Positions 14,847 through 23,660 are shown, numbered from the stretch's first letter. The stretch is DNA of 64,000 nucleotides from Pelagibacterium sp. 26DY04 (GCF_031202305.1 NZ_CP101731.1:372001-436000); one strand, 5' to 3'. Numbers and translations: made by a program. Notes: generated by a model not told the origin, from the sequence alone.

Positions 14847-15824
14847 CTAAACTTCGCCCCTGATGTGCGGGCGCACCTTGCCGCGGTAGAACTCGGTGAG
14901 CTGGGCGTGCACCTCGCTCGAAAGCTCGGGCAGGTCGCTCGCTTCCGCATTGACGCCGATCTGCTCGGGGTTGGAGACGCCGGTGATGATGGTGGATACC
15001 GCGTCATGATCCAAGATCCAGCGCAGGGCGAAAAGGCTCATGCGCTGACCTTCGGGCACGAAGCCGCGCAATTGGTCGGCAAGGTCGACCCCGGTTTCGA
15101 ACGGGATGCCGCCGAAGGTTTCCCCGACCGAAAAGGCCTGCCCGTCGCGATTGTAGCTGCGGTGGTCGGTGGGGGAGAATTCGGTCTCGCGCGTGTATTT
15201 GCCAGAGAGCAGGCCCGACGCGAGGGGGAGGCGCACGATGATACCGACATCGCGCTGCTTGGCCTTTTCCAGCAGCCCGTCGGCGGCGTCCTGGCGGAAG
15301 AGGTTGAAGATGATCTGCAGGGTGGAGAGCCCATCCTGCTCAAGGCAGATCTCGGCCTCTTCGATGGTTTCGACGCTGGCGCCCCAGTTTTTAACGAGAC
15401 CCTCGGCCTGAAGCTCATCCATCCAGGAAAAGATCTCGCCGGCTTCGAGCACGTCGCGCGGCACGCAATGGAGCTGGGCAAGGTCGATGGTATCGACGAG
15501 CAGCCGGCGCGCCGATTCCTCGAGGCTGTCCTTGATGCCGCCCTTTGTGTACTTGTCCGGGTAGAGCGCGGACGAGCGGCCGACCTTGGTGGCGACCACC
15601 AGATCTTCGGGCTTGCCGTAAAAGGTGCCGATGCGGTGTTCGGAGAGCCCATTGCCATAGACGTCGGCGGTGTCCCAGAAATTGACGCCCAGCCGGGCGG
15701 CGTTGGCGAGAATGGTCGAGGCCTCGGTGTCTTCGATCGGTCCGAAATCGCCCCCCAATTGCCAGCAGCCCAGCCCGATTTCCGAAACCCAAAGGCCCGT
15801 TTTCCCCAACCGCCGCATCTTCAT
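14847..15824 (-). CDS. aldo/keto reductase
   Basis: A 325-residue aldo/keto reductase unlike the one at 414-1361. It starts MKMRRLGKTGLWVSEIGLGCWQLGG and keeps Asp and Tyr (FWDTADVYGNGLSEHRIG), Lys (LVVATKVGRS) and His (AQLHCVP). ITGVSNPEQIGVNA near the end is the cofactor phosphate-binding region. The start at 15824 follows CGGAGAGACGACGACC, a usable ribosome binding site; 19 further in-frame codons exist upstream but look non-coding. It is divergent from the B12 riboswitch. Substrate unknown. Confidence 0.9.
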   Translation of the reverse strand: MKMRRLGKTGLWVSEIGLGCWQLGGDFGPIEDTEASTILANAARLGVNFWDTADVYGNGLSEHRIGTFYGKPEDLVVATKVGRSSALYPDKYTKGGIKDSLEESARRLLVDTIDLAQLHCVPRDVLEAGEIFSWMDELQAEGLVKNWGASVETIEEAEICLEQDGLSTLQIIFNLFRQDAADGLLEKAKQRDVGIIVRLPLASGLLSGKYTRETEFSPTDHRSYNRDGQAFSVGETFGGIPFETGVDLADQLRGFVPEGQRMSLFALRWILDHDAVSTIITGVSNPEQIGVNAEASDLPELSSEVHAQLTEFYRGKVRPHIRGEV

Positions 15825-15919
15825 GGTCGTCGTCTCTCCGGTTTGCCGTTTCGTGATAAGCGAGCCCGCCCCCCGATGCAATTGACTCGAACTTAATGGG
15901 CGTGTCAGAGGTTAAACCG

Positions 15920-16116
15920 TGTTGGTTCCCCTTTCGTTGCAAGAGTCGGGAGGGGAAGCAAAAGGGAACACGGTGCGGACGACCCTTGACGGGGCCAATG
16001 CCGTGGCTGCCCCCGCAACTGTAAGTCGCGATGGATCATCTCCGAAACGCCACTGGCCGACATGGCCGGGAAGGGGAGGCGATCCGGCCGAGCGGCGAGC
16101 CAGGAGACCTGCCAGC
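15920..16116 (+). ncRNA. cobalamin (B12) riboswitch
   Basis: The conserved core is clear in order: AAAGGGAACACGGTGCGGAC (15960-15979), the GCTGCCCCCGCAACTGTAAG segment (about 16006-16025), GCCACTGGCC (about 16050), GGGAAGGGGAGGC and the B12 box GAGCCAGGAGACCTGCC (16097-16113). It ends about 80 bp before cobW. Adenosylcobalamin binding should lower expression of cobW and the genes behind it. The exact 5' boundary of the outer stem is approximate. Confidence 0.95.
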
Positions 16117-16197
16117 ACGTCCGGACGCGGCTTTCAAACGGGAGCCTCGTGCATCACTCAATTCCCGCGTCGGGTGGACGCGCAAGAGGCTTAAACT

Positions 16198-17253
16198 ATG
16201 ACAGAGACTAAGATTCCGACCACCGTGATCACGGGGTTCCTGGGCGCCGGCAAGACGACGCTGGTGCGCCACCTGCTCGGCCACGCCAAGGGCAAGCGCA
16301 TCGCGCTCATCATCAACGAATTCGGCGATATCGGGGTGGATAAAGATGTCCTTGCGGGGTGCGGTGACGAGACGTGCCGCGAAGAGGACATGATCGAACT
16401 GGCGAATGGCTGCATCTGCTGTACGGTGGCCGACGATTTCATCCCCACCATGAAGGCGATCCTCGCCCGGCCCGATCGGCCGGACCATATCGTCATCGAA
16501 ACCTCGGGGCTCGCCCTGCCCCAGCCGCTGATCCGCGCCTTCAACTGGCCCGAGATCAAGGCGGAAGTGACGATCGACGGCGTTGTGACTGTTGCCGACG
16601 CGGCGGCGCTCGCCGAGGGGCGGTTCGCCGCCAATGAAGCGGCAGTGGACGCCCAGCGCCGACTCGACGAGATGCTCGACCACGACACCCCGCTGGGCGA
16701 ATTGTTCGAGGACCAGCTGGTGGCCGCCGACATGATCGTGCTCAATAAGACCGACCTTGTGGACGAGGCCGTGCTCGATGCCGTGGAGGCCCAATTGCGC
16801 AAGCATATGCGCAAGGGCACCTCCATTGTGCGGGCGGCCAACGGGCATGTGGATGCCATGGCGCTTCTGGGCCTGGGGATCGGGTCCGAAGATGATCTTT
16901 CCGGCCGCGAAAGCCATCATGAGATGGATCATGGCGGGGAAGGCCACGAGCACGACGATTTCGATTCCTTTTCGGTGACGCTGCCGTCCGGGCCGGGGCG
17001 CGACCAGTTGCTGACGGCGATCGCCGACACCATCGCCACCCATGACGTGCTGCGCCTCAAAGGCTTTGCCGCCATCCCCGGCGCCAAGGCGCGGCTGGCC
17101 ATCCAGGCGGTAGGGCCGAGGGTTAACGCCTATTTCGACCGAGAATGGAATGCCGATGAAGAACGGCTCACCCGCCTCGTCGTGATCGGGGAAAGCCCGC
17201 TGGCGCGCGAAGAGATTGAAGCGAGCCTCCAGAAGGTGATGCAGGCCGCCTGA
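16198..17253 (+). CDS. cobW: cobalamin biosynthesis GTPase CobW
   Basis: A 351-residue COG0523 G3E GTPase. Walker A is GFLGAGKT at residues 13-20, the metal-binding CxCC is Cys72-Ile-Cys-Cys75 (NGCICC), and the guanine motif is NKTD near residue 182. A His/Asp/Glu-rich stretch near residues 240-254 and the C-terminal CobW_C domain follow. The gene sits directly behind a B12 riboswitch and upstream of cobN, which points to CobW, a proposed cobalt chaperone for the chelatase, rather than to the zinc-dedicated ZigA/YeiR relatives. Confidence 0.94.
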   Translation: MTETKIPTTVITGFLGAGKTTLVRHLLGHAKGKRIALIINEFGDIGVDKDVLAGCGDETCREEDMIELANGCICCTVADDFIPTMKAILARPDRPDHIVIETSGLALPQPLIRAFNWPEIKAEVTIDGVVTVADAAALAEGRFAANEAAVDAQRRLDEMLDHDTPLGELFEDQLVAADMIVLNKTDLVDEAVLDAVEAQLRKHMRKGTSIVRAANGHVDAMALLGLGIGSEDDLSGRESHHEMDHGGEGHEHDDFDSFSVTLPSGPGRDQLLTAIADTIATHDVLRLKGFAAIPGAKARLAIQAVGPRVNAYFDREWNADEERLTRLVVIGESPLAREEIEASLQKVMQAA

Positions 17254-17280
17254 TTGGGCGTCACGCTAACCGCCTCGATT

Positions 17281-17337
17281 CCGGTTTATCCTCGCTTTCG
17301 GGCGGATCGGTACAATCCGTCCGCAAGCGGCAACCGG
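17281..17337 (+). other. extended imperfect hairpin between cobW and the EEP gene
   Basis: Three nested stems stack along 57 nt: CCGGTT/AACCGG (outer), CGCTT/AAGCG (middle) and GGGCGGAT/ATCCGTCC (inner, one G-U), closed by the loop CGGTACA. It lies just before the TAGGAGC ribosome binding site of the next gene. It could end cobW transcription, direct mRNA processing or regulate the downstream gene. Confidence 0.5.
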
Positions 17338-17351
17338 TAGGAGCATGGCCC

Positions 17352-18377
17352 ATGGCTCGCGAACAGATCAGCTTTACCACCTGCAATCTCTATAACCTCA
17401 ACAGGCCCGGCCTTCCCATCTATCAGGGCGAGGGCTGGACCCAGGTCCAGTATGACGAAAAGATCTCCTGGCTGGGCATCGCGCTCGAGGTGATGGCGGC
17501 AGACGTGATCGGCTTTCAAGAACTCTGGCATGCCGGGGCGCTCGACGACGCGCTGATGGCGGCGGGGTTGGAGACCAGTCACAGAGCGCTGGTGCCCCAG
17601 GGACACGAGGGGCAGGGCATCGTCTGCGCGGCGGCGGTGCGTTCCGAATGGCTGGTGGGCGAGCCCGAATGGATCGCCGATTTCCCCGAAAATTTCCGGC
17701 TGCAAAGCCAGGGCGACGATCCGCAGACGCCCCAGATCGATGTTTCCATCGACAGGTTCTCGCGTCCGGTGCTCCACTTCACCATCCAGCCGGTGGAAAC
17801 CCAGCAGCCGATCGCGGTCTATGTCTGTCATCTCAAATCAAAATCCCCGACCCAGGTCTACCGCGAAAGCTGGTATGAGCGCGAAATCCATTCGCCCTAT
17901 TCCACAGCGCTCGGCTATGCGATTTCGACCATCCGCCGCACGGCGGAGGCTGCGGCGCTGCGCATGATGCTGATCGAGCGAATGCGCGGCAACGACATGC
18001 CGGTGATCGTGCTCGGCGACATCAACGACGAGACACTGTCCAACACCGCCAATGTCTTGACCGGCCAGCCGCGCTACCTGCTGGGGCTCTCGGCGGGCGG
18101 CGGGGACGCCTCGCTCTATACAGCCCAGACGCTGCAGCAATATCGCTCGACGCGCGATGTCTATTACACCCACATCTTCCAGAACGAGCGCACTTCGCTC
18201 GACCATATTCTGGTGAGCCAGGAGTTCTACGACAATTCGCGGCGGCGCATCTGGTCGTTCCAGGGGCTCGATATCCTCAATGACCATCTGAACCGCGACG
18301 ATCATCGGGAAACCGGCACCACCGATCACGGCATCGTCCGCGCGACGTTCCAGCTCCAGCCCGCACAGGTCGTCTAG
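17352..18377 (+). CDS. endonuclease/exonuclease/phosphatase (EEP) family protein
   Basis: A 341-residue protein with the DNase I-like fold. Motifs in order are FTTCNLYNLN (metal Asn), DVIGFQELWH (metal Glu), VYVCHLKSKSP (catalytic His), MPVIVLGDINDE (Asp/Asn) and ERTSLDHILVSQEF with TTDHGIV at the end (Asp-His pair). EEP enzymes cut phosphodiesters in nucleic acids, lipids or small molecules. It lies 98 bp after cobW and only 3 bp before cobN, so it is likely transcribed with B12 genes. No B12 function for this family is established. No signal peptide is seen. Confidence 0.87.
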   Translation: MAREQISFTTCNLYNLNRPGLPIYQGEGWTQVQYDEKISWLGIALEVMAADVIGFQELWHAGALDDALMAAGLETSHRALVPQGHEGQGIVCAAAVRSEWLVGEPEWIADFPENFRLQSQGDDPQTPQIDVSIDRFSRPVLHFTIQPVETQQPIAVYVCHLKSKSPTQVYRESWYEREIHSPYSTALGYAISTIRRTAEAAALRMMLIERMRGNDMPVIVLGDINDETLSNTANVLTGQPRYLLGLSAGGGDASLYTAQTLQQYRSTRDVYYTHIFQNERTSLDHILVSQEFYDNSRRRIWSFQGLDILNDHLNRDDHRETGTTDHGIVRATFQLQPAQVV

Positions 18378-18380
18378 CCC

Positions 18381-21300
18381 ATGCACCTTCTCGCCGCACA
18401 AGCCGGAGCATTGCAGCAAGAGGGCGAGGCCATCGACCTCGCCCAAACGCCGGGGGCGTTCGCCTTTGCCTCTTCGGCCGATAGCGAGCTGGCCATGCTG
18501 GCGGCGGCGGCGGACCGGGCCGGCGAGGAGGGTCTGCGGCTGGCCAATCTGATGCGGCTGACGCATAATTTCTCCGTCGATCTCTGGTGCGAGGATACGC
18601 TTTCCCACGCCAGCCTGATCGTCATCCGGCTGATCGGCGGGGCAGCTTACTGGCCCTATGGGTGCGACGAGATCGAGATGCTGGCGCGGCGGAAGGGCAT
18701 CGCGCTGGCGTTTCTGCCAGGCGATGGAAATCCCGATCCTGTGCTGCTGGGGCGCTCCACAATTGCCGAGGCCGATTGGCATGGCCTGCATCGGCTGTTC
18801 CTGGCCGGCGGACCGGACAATGCCGATTCGATCCTGGCGGTGTTTCGGGCGCTGGCGGAGGGGAGGCCGGTGCCCGAGATGGCGAAGGCATTCCCCGCGT
18901 TCGGGTTTTGGGATCGCCAGCGTGGGATTGTCCCAAGCCTTGATGCAATCGAGATAAGCTCTCCGACAGTCCCCCACCAAGAGCCCTCCTCTCCCCTTGA
19001 GGGAGAGGGAACGGGGGTGAGGGGTGCGCAGCGCCGGCTACGAGCCCAATCGGAGCGAGGCGCACTTGTTCCCATCCTCTTCTATCGCGCCGTTCTCGAA
19101 GGAGCCGGCACGGCGACGCTCGAGGCGTTGATCGATGGGCTGGAGGCACAGGGTTTGGTGCCGGTGCCGATGGTCATCTCATCGCTCAAGGCATCCGATT
19201 GCGCCCGGTTCGTGCGCGAAGCGCTGGGACAATTGCAGCCGGCGGCGGTCTTCAATCTCACCGGTTTCGCGCTGGGGGTGAACGATCTGACCCCGGAGGC
19301 CAATCCGTTCGCGCTGACCGACGCGCCGGTGATCCAGCTCGTCCAGGGTTCGCGCCCGCCGGTGATGTGGGAGGCCGATCCGCGCGGGCTGACGAGCAAG
19401 GACCTCGCCATGCAGGTCGTATTGCCCGAGATTGACGGGCGGGTGGGGACGCTGATCGTGGGCCACAAGGCGGAAGCCGTGTGGCACGGGCGGACGCAAT
19501 GCCCGTTGACGTCGTTCACGCCCGAACCCGATGGGGTGCGGCGGGCGGTGGAGCTGGCGAAAAATTATGCGCGGCTGCAGGGAAAGGCTCCGGCGGAGCG
19601 CAAGATCGGACTGGTGCTGGCCAATTATCCGTTGCGTGACGGGCGGCTGGCCAATGGCGTGGGGTATGACGCGCCGCAATCGACCGTCGAAATTTTGCAG
19701 GCGCTGGCGGGGGCTGGGTATGACGTTGGTGGTCTACCGCAACCGGCGGCTGATTTGGCAGTCTCAGCGCCCCCCTCATCCGACCGCTTCGCGGCCACCT
19801 TCTCCCACCAGGGGAGAAGGGAAGCTGAGCTTGTGGACGCTTTGGAGCTGACCAAAAGAGCTCCCCTCTCCCCTGGTGGGAGAGGGGGCGGGGGTGAGGG
19901 GGGCGCTGAGCTCGCCAGGAGCGGGGGTGTTGGTGTTTTCGGCTCCGGCACCGCGTTGATCGAACATCTCCAGACAGGTCCGACCAACGCCCGGCCCCAG
20001 CATGGCACATCCGACGCGGTGATGCCGCTCGAGCGGTACAAGCAATTGTTTGCTGACCTCCATCCCTGCATCACCCAGGACGTGCCGGCGCGATGGGGGG
20101 AGCCGGAGGCCGATCCCTTCGTGCGCGGGGATGCGTTCCATTTGCCGGTCAAGGTATTCGGCAACGTCGCGATCCTGCTCCAGCCGGGGCGGGCTTACGA
20201 TGTTTCCCAGGAAGAGAGCTTCCACGATCCCAATCTCGTGCCGCCTCACGCCTATATCGCCGCCTATCTGTGGCTGCGGCATGAATTCGGGATCGACGCG
20301 CTGATCCACAATGGCAAGCATGGCAATCTCGAATGGCTGCCGGGCAAGGCCAATGCGCTCGATACCGAAAGCTACCCCTCGGTGCTCTGGGGGCAGGTGC
20401 CCCATTTCTATCCCTTTATCGTCAACGATCCGGGCGAGGGCACGCAGGCCAAGCGCCGGACGGGTGCCACGATCATAGACCATCTGGTGCCGCCACTGAC
20501 GCGGGCCGAAACCTATGGGCCGCTCAAGGATCTCGAAGCGCTGCTCGACGAATATTATGCGGCCATGGGGATGGACCAGCGGCGATTGGAAAGTCTCAAA
20601 CGCAAGATCCTCGACTTTTCCCGCGATGCGCGGCTCGACGCGGATCTGAAACTGCCCGAGGACGAGAATGCGGCGCTCAATCAGATCGACAATTTCCTTT
20701 GTGAGCTCAAGGAGTCCCAGATCCGGGACGGGCTGCATGTCTTCGGGCGCTCGCCGCAAGGCGATTTCGAGCGTGACCTTCTGGTCGCCTTTGCCCGCGT
20801 GCCGCGCGGGGATGGCAAGGGGGGCGATGGCTCGCTGATCCGGGCGCTGGCCGATGATCTCAAACTCGGTGCCGATCCGCTCGATCTGGACTGGGCCGCC
20901 CCATGGGCCGGACCCAGGCCGGACGCGCTCGATAATGGCGGGGTGTGGCGGACCGGTGGAGATACCGTCGAACGGCTGGAAGCGCTGGCGGCGGAGCTGG
21001 TGACGGGGCGCGAGCCCGAACCCGATTGGGAGGCGGCCAGAGCCGTGCTGGAGACGATGGAGACGACGATCCGGCCGAGGCTGGCCGCCTCGGGACCGGG
21101 CGAGATCAAGGCATTGCTCGACGGGCTGGACGGGAAATTCGTCCCGCCCGGTCCATCGGGAGCGCCGACGCGGGGGCGGATCGACACGCTGCCCACGGGA
21201 CGCAATTTCTATTCGGTCGACAACCGCGCCATTCCCACCCAGACGGCATGGGCGTTGGGGCAGAAAGCGGCGGACAATCTGCTCAAGCGCCACTTCCAGG

Positions 21301-22373
21301 ATCACGGCGCCTATCCGCAGGCCATCGCCATGAGTGTCTGGGGCACGGCCAATATGCGCACCGGCGGCGACGACATCGCCCAGGCCTTGGCGCTGATCGG
21401 GGCGCGGCCCGTCTGGCAGGGCGCTTCGCTCTCGGTCATGGGCTATGAGATCATCCCGCTGGCGAAACTCGGGCGCCCCAGGGTCGATGTGACCTTGCGG
21501 ATATCAGGGCTGTTCCGCGATGCCTTCCCCGCCCAGATCGCCCTGTTCGACAAGGCGGTGCGGGCCATCGGAGCGCTGGACGAGCCGGTCGAGGACAACC
21601 CGATCGCCGCCCGCATGCGCACCGATGCGCTGGCGCTGATGGAGAATGGGGCGTCCGAGCAAGACGCCGCACTGCGCGCCGGACACCGCATCTTCGGAGC
21701 CGCCCCAGGCGGCTATGGCGTCGGCGTTGGCAAGCTGGTCGAGAGCGGGAAATGGGAGGATAAGGCCGATCTCGCCGAGGCGGTAATGGCCAGCGGGCAA
21801 TATGCTTATGGCGCTCATGCCGAGGGGATCGCCGAAAGAGCATTGTTCGCCGACCGGCTGCGTGGGGCCGAAGCGGTAGTGCATGTGCAGGACAATCAAG
21901 AGCACGATCTGCTCGATTCCGACCAGTACTACCAGTTCGAGGGCGGCCTTTCTGCGGCGGTCGAGACGCTGTCCGGCGCAAAGCCCGCAGCCTATCATCT
22001 CGACACCTCGCGGCCAGAAACACCCAAGGTGCGCACGCTCGAGGAAGAGGTGGCGCGGGTGATGCGGGCGCGGGTGGTCAATCCCAAATGGATCGACGGC
22101 ATGAAGCGGCATGGCTATCGCGGGGCGTTCGAGATCGTCGCGACCGTCGATTTCATGTTCGGGTTCGCAGCGACCACGGGTGCGGTCAAATCGCACCATT
22201 TCGACATGGCCTTCGCCGCCTTTGTCGAGGACGAAGCGACGCGTGATTTCCTTATGACCGCGAACCGGTTCGGATACCAAGAACTGATCGAAAGATTTTC
22301 CGAAGCGCGCGAGCGCGGCTTCTGGGCGCCGCGCTCCAATTCCGCCCATGCCCTGCTCGAGGACGAGAGATGA
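18381..22373 (+). CDS. cobN: cobaltochelatase subunit CobN
   Basis: A 1330-residue large subunit of the ATP-dependent aerobic cobalt chelatase, which inserts Co(II) into hydrogenobyrinate a,c-diamide with CobS and CobT (neither in this window). CobN/magnesium-chelatase-H motifs include VPILFYRAVLEG, GGRVGTLIVGHK-like text, HDPNLVPPHAYIAAYLWLRHEFGIDALIHNGKHGNLEWLPGK (residues about 615-660) and QEHDLLDSDQYYQFEGGL. It is about 50 residues longer than usual (roughly 1275). The excess lies in two places, near residues 201-217 and 461-510, where DNA repeats found elsewhere in this window are read through in frame. The stop overlaps cobO by 4 bp. Confidence 0.95.
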   Translation: MHLLAAQAGALQQEGEAIDLAQTPGAFAFASSADSELAMLAAAADRAGEEGLRLANLMRLTHNFSVDLWCEDTLSHASLIVIRLIGGAAYWPYGCDEIEMLARRKGIALAFLPGDGNPDPVLLGRSTIAEADWHGLHRLFLAGGPDNADSILAVFRALAEGRPVPEMAKAFPAFGFWDRQRGIVPSLDAIEISSPTVPHQEPSSPLEGEGTGVRGAQRRLRAQSERGALVPILFYRAVLEGAGTATLEALIDGLEAQGLVPVPMVISSLKASDCARFVREALGQLQPAAVFNLTGFALGVNDLTPEANPFALTDAPVIQLVQGSRPPVMWEADPRGLTSKDLAMQVVLPEIDGRVGTLIVGHKAEAVWHGRTQCPLTSFTPEPDGVRRAVELAKNYARLQGKAPAERKIGLVLANYPLRDGRLANGVGYDAPQSTVEILQALAGAGYDVGGLPQPAADLAVSAPPSSDRFAATFSHQGRREAELVDALELTKRAPLSPGGRGGGGEGGAELARSGGVGVFGSGTALIEHLQTGPTNARPQHGTSDAVMPLERYKQLFADLHPCITQDVPARWGEPEADPFVRGDAFHLPVKVFGNVAILLQPGRAYDVSQEESFHDPNLVPPHAYIAAYLWLRHEFGIDALIHNGKHGNLEWLPGKANALDTESYPSVLWGQVPHFYPFIVNDPGEGTQAKRRTGATIIDHLVPPLTRAETYGPLKDLEALLDEYYAAMGMDQRRLESLKRKILDFSRDARLDADLKLPEDENAALNQIDNFLCELKESQIRDGLHVFGRSPQGDFERDLLVAFARVPRGDGKGGDGSLIRALADDLKLGADPLDLDWAAPWAGPRPDALDNGGVWRTGGDTVERLEALAAELVTGREPEPDWEAARAVLETMETTIRPRLAASGPGEIKALLDGLDGKFVPPGPSGAPTRGRIDTLPTGRNFYSVDNRAIPTQTAWALGQKAADNLLKRHFQDHGAYPQAIAMSVWGTANMRTGGDDIAQALALIGARPVWQGASLSVMGYEIIPLAKLGRPRVDVTLRISGLFRDAFPAQIALFDKAVRAIGALDEPVEDNPIAARMRTDALALMENGASEQDAALRAGHRIFGAAPGGYGVGVGKLVESGKWEDKADLAEAVMASGQYAYGAHAEGIAERALFADRLRGAEAVVHVQDNQEHDLLDSDQYYQFEGGLSAAVETLSGAKPAAYHLDTSRPETPKVRTLEEEVARVMRARVVNPKWIDGMKRHGYRGAFEIVATVDFMFGFAATTGAVKSHHFDMAFAAFVEDEATRDFLMTANRFGYQELIERFSEARERGFWAPRSNSAHALLEDER
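18981..19032. repeat. dispersed repeat fragment inside cobN (first insertion)
   Basis: The segment CTCTCCCCTTGAGGGAGAG followed by GGGGGTGAGGGGTGCGCAGC matches the right-hand end of the larger repeats at 19763-19910 and 35596-35725. It encodes the low-complexity stretch SSPLEGEGTGVRG in CobN, between FGFWDRQRG and the conserved VPILFYRA. Confidence 0.75.
19763..19910. repeat. 148-bp repeat element with 16-bp perfect inverted ends inside cobN (second insertion)
   Basis: The ends CTCAGCGCCCCCCTCA (19763-19778) and TGAGGGGGGCGCTGAG (19895-19910) are perfect inverted repeats. The left interior (19770-19820, 51 nt) is identical to the reverse complement of intergenic 31681-31731. The right interior resembles 35682-35713. 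The element is translated as APPSSDRFAATFSHQGRR through SPGGRGGGGEGGAELA in CobN, just before the conserved TALIEHLQTGPTN. Confidence 0.85.
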
Positions 22374-23014
22374 CCGATCGCCAGCCCAAAAAGACGGACA
22401 CCATGACCGAGGCGGAGCGCGACGCCTACCATGCCGAAAAGATGCGCAAAAAGAAGGTGGCGCGCGACAAGCTGGTGGCTGCCAATCAGGCCGAAAAGGG
22501 TCTGCTGATCGTTCATACCGGCAAGGGCAAGGGCAAGTCGACGGCGGCGTTCGGCATGGTGTTCCGCGGCATCGCCCATGGGTTCAAGGTCGGGATCGTC
22601 CAGTTCGTCAAGGGCAAGTGGCACACCGGCGAGCGTGATATTTTGGAGCACTTCCCCGACCAGGTGTCGATCAACGCCATGGGTGACGGGTTCACCTGGG
22701 ACACCCAGGACCGCCAGCGCGATTTGGCCGCTGCGCGGCAGGCTTGGGACCGGGCCAAGGAGCTGATCGCTGATCCGGACTATCAGATGGTGCTGCTCGA
22801 CGAGCTCAACATCTGCCTGCGCTACGACTATCTGCCGCTCGATGAGGTGATCGAGACGCTCAAGAACAAGCCGGCCGACAAGCACGTGATCGTGACCGGC
22901 CGCAATGCCAAGGACGAGCTGATCGAGATCGCCGACCTCGTGACCGAGATGACGCTGGTCAAGCATCCCTTCCGAGAGCAGGGGGTGAAGGCTCAGGCGG
23001 GGATTGAGTTTTAG
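22370..23014 (+). CDS. cobO: cob(I)yrinic acid a,c-diamide adenosyltransferase CobO
   Basis: A 214-residue ATP:corrinoid adenosyltransferase of the CobO/BtuR class, with P-loop GKGKGKST at residues 51-58. GIVQFVKGKWHTGERDIL, DRAKELIADPDYQMVLLDELNICLRYDYLPLDEVIE and HVIVTGRNAKDELIEIADLVTEM are the family core. It transfers the 5'-deoxyadenosyl group of ATP to Co(I) corrinoids. The ATG overlaps the cobN stop (ATGA), so the two are translationally coupled. The first 40 residues are a charged extension usual in alphaproteobacterial CobO. Confidence 0.96.
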   Translation: MTDRQPKKTDTMTEAERDAYHAEKMRKKKVARDKLVAANQAEKGLLIVHTGKGKGKSTAAFGMVFRGIAHGFKVGIVQFVKGKWHTGERDILEHFPDQVSINAMGDGFTWDTQDRQRDLAAARQAWDRAKELIADPDYQMVLLDELNICLRYDYLPLDEVIETLKNKPADKHVIVTGRNAKDELIEIADLVTEMTLVKHPFREQGVKAQAGIEF

Positions 23015-23033
23015 CCGTCGGCAGCCTCAGCGA

Positions 23034-23525
23034 TCAGAAGCACGCGCCATCTTGGCCAAGGCTCTGGCCTAAGCGGTTGACGATGGAATCAAAATTGGGA
23101 ACGTCGATGGCCGGGTAGTCCAGGCGCACATTGGCGGTTTGGGTGCCGTCGCAGACCAGCAGAGCCTTGGCATAAAAGACGTGTCCGCCGCGGGTGCCGC
23201 CCCAGGCGGCCCAATCGGGGGTTTCCGAGCGGTAGGTGATGGCCCAGCCATCGTTCTCGTCAGCGCGGATGCGGGCGCTGGTTTCCGCCATGAAATCATT
23301 TCCCATGGCCGGGGCGCCCCAGGCGGTGATGGTGGCGCGGCCGTTTTCGGCGCGGAAGCGCTTGCCGTCGCCCTGGACCGGCGCGCTGCCCTCGGCATGA
23401 AAGCCCGCGGGAATATCCACCGCCATGCCGAATCGCGGATTGACGTAGCGCGACCATTCCGCAGCCAGCAAAGGCCCGGAAATACTGGCGAAAATGATCA
23501 ATGCGGCAAGAAGACGGCTCGACAT
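23034..23525 (-). CDS. uncharacterised exported protein
   Basis: A 163-residue protein that I do not recognise. It begins MSSRLLAALIIFASISGPLLAAEWSRYVNPRFG, a Sec signal peptide cut near residue 22. The mature part is a compact domain (FGMAVDIPAGFHAEGSAPVQGDGKRFRAENGRATITAWG, then WAITYRSETPDWAAWGGTRGGHVFYAKALLVCDGTQTANVRLDYP), with a single Cys near the middle and one near the C-terminus (GACF) that could form a disulfide. It is convergent with cobO (19-bp gap) and looks monocistronic. Twelve more in-frame codons lie upstream of the chosen start. Confidence 0.75.
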   Translation of the reverse strand: MSSRLLAALIIFASISGPLLAAEWSRYVNPRFGMAVDIPAGFHAEGSAPVQGDGKRFRAENGRATITAWGAPAMGNDFMAETSARIRADENDGWAITYRSETPDWAAWGGTRGGHVFYAKALLVCDGTQTANVRLDYPAIDVPNFDSIVNRLGQSLGQDGACF

Positions 23526-23660
23526 GGCGCGATGATTGCCCGGCGATTGTGGCATTCGCAAGCCTGGGAATTTTCAAGTGACGGCGCGCGGTTCCGCTTT
23601 GGCGGCAAGTGGCGTAAACAGGAGCGGTTGCAGGCAATCGCCTCGGGGTAGGGAGGGGAC

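Noticed and set aside
19776..21305. A 509-codon minus-strand frame inside cobN
   Set aside because: It is antisense to conserved CobN blocks; composition typical of shadow frames.
18381..22373. cobN as a pseudogene because of its low-complexity stretches
   Set aside because: The frame is intact from start to stop, conserved blocks continue after each insertion and the stop is coupled to cobO.
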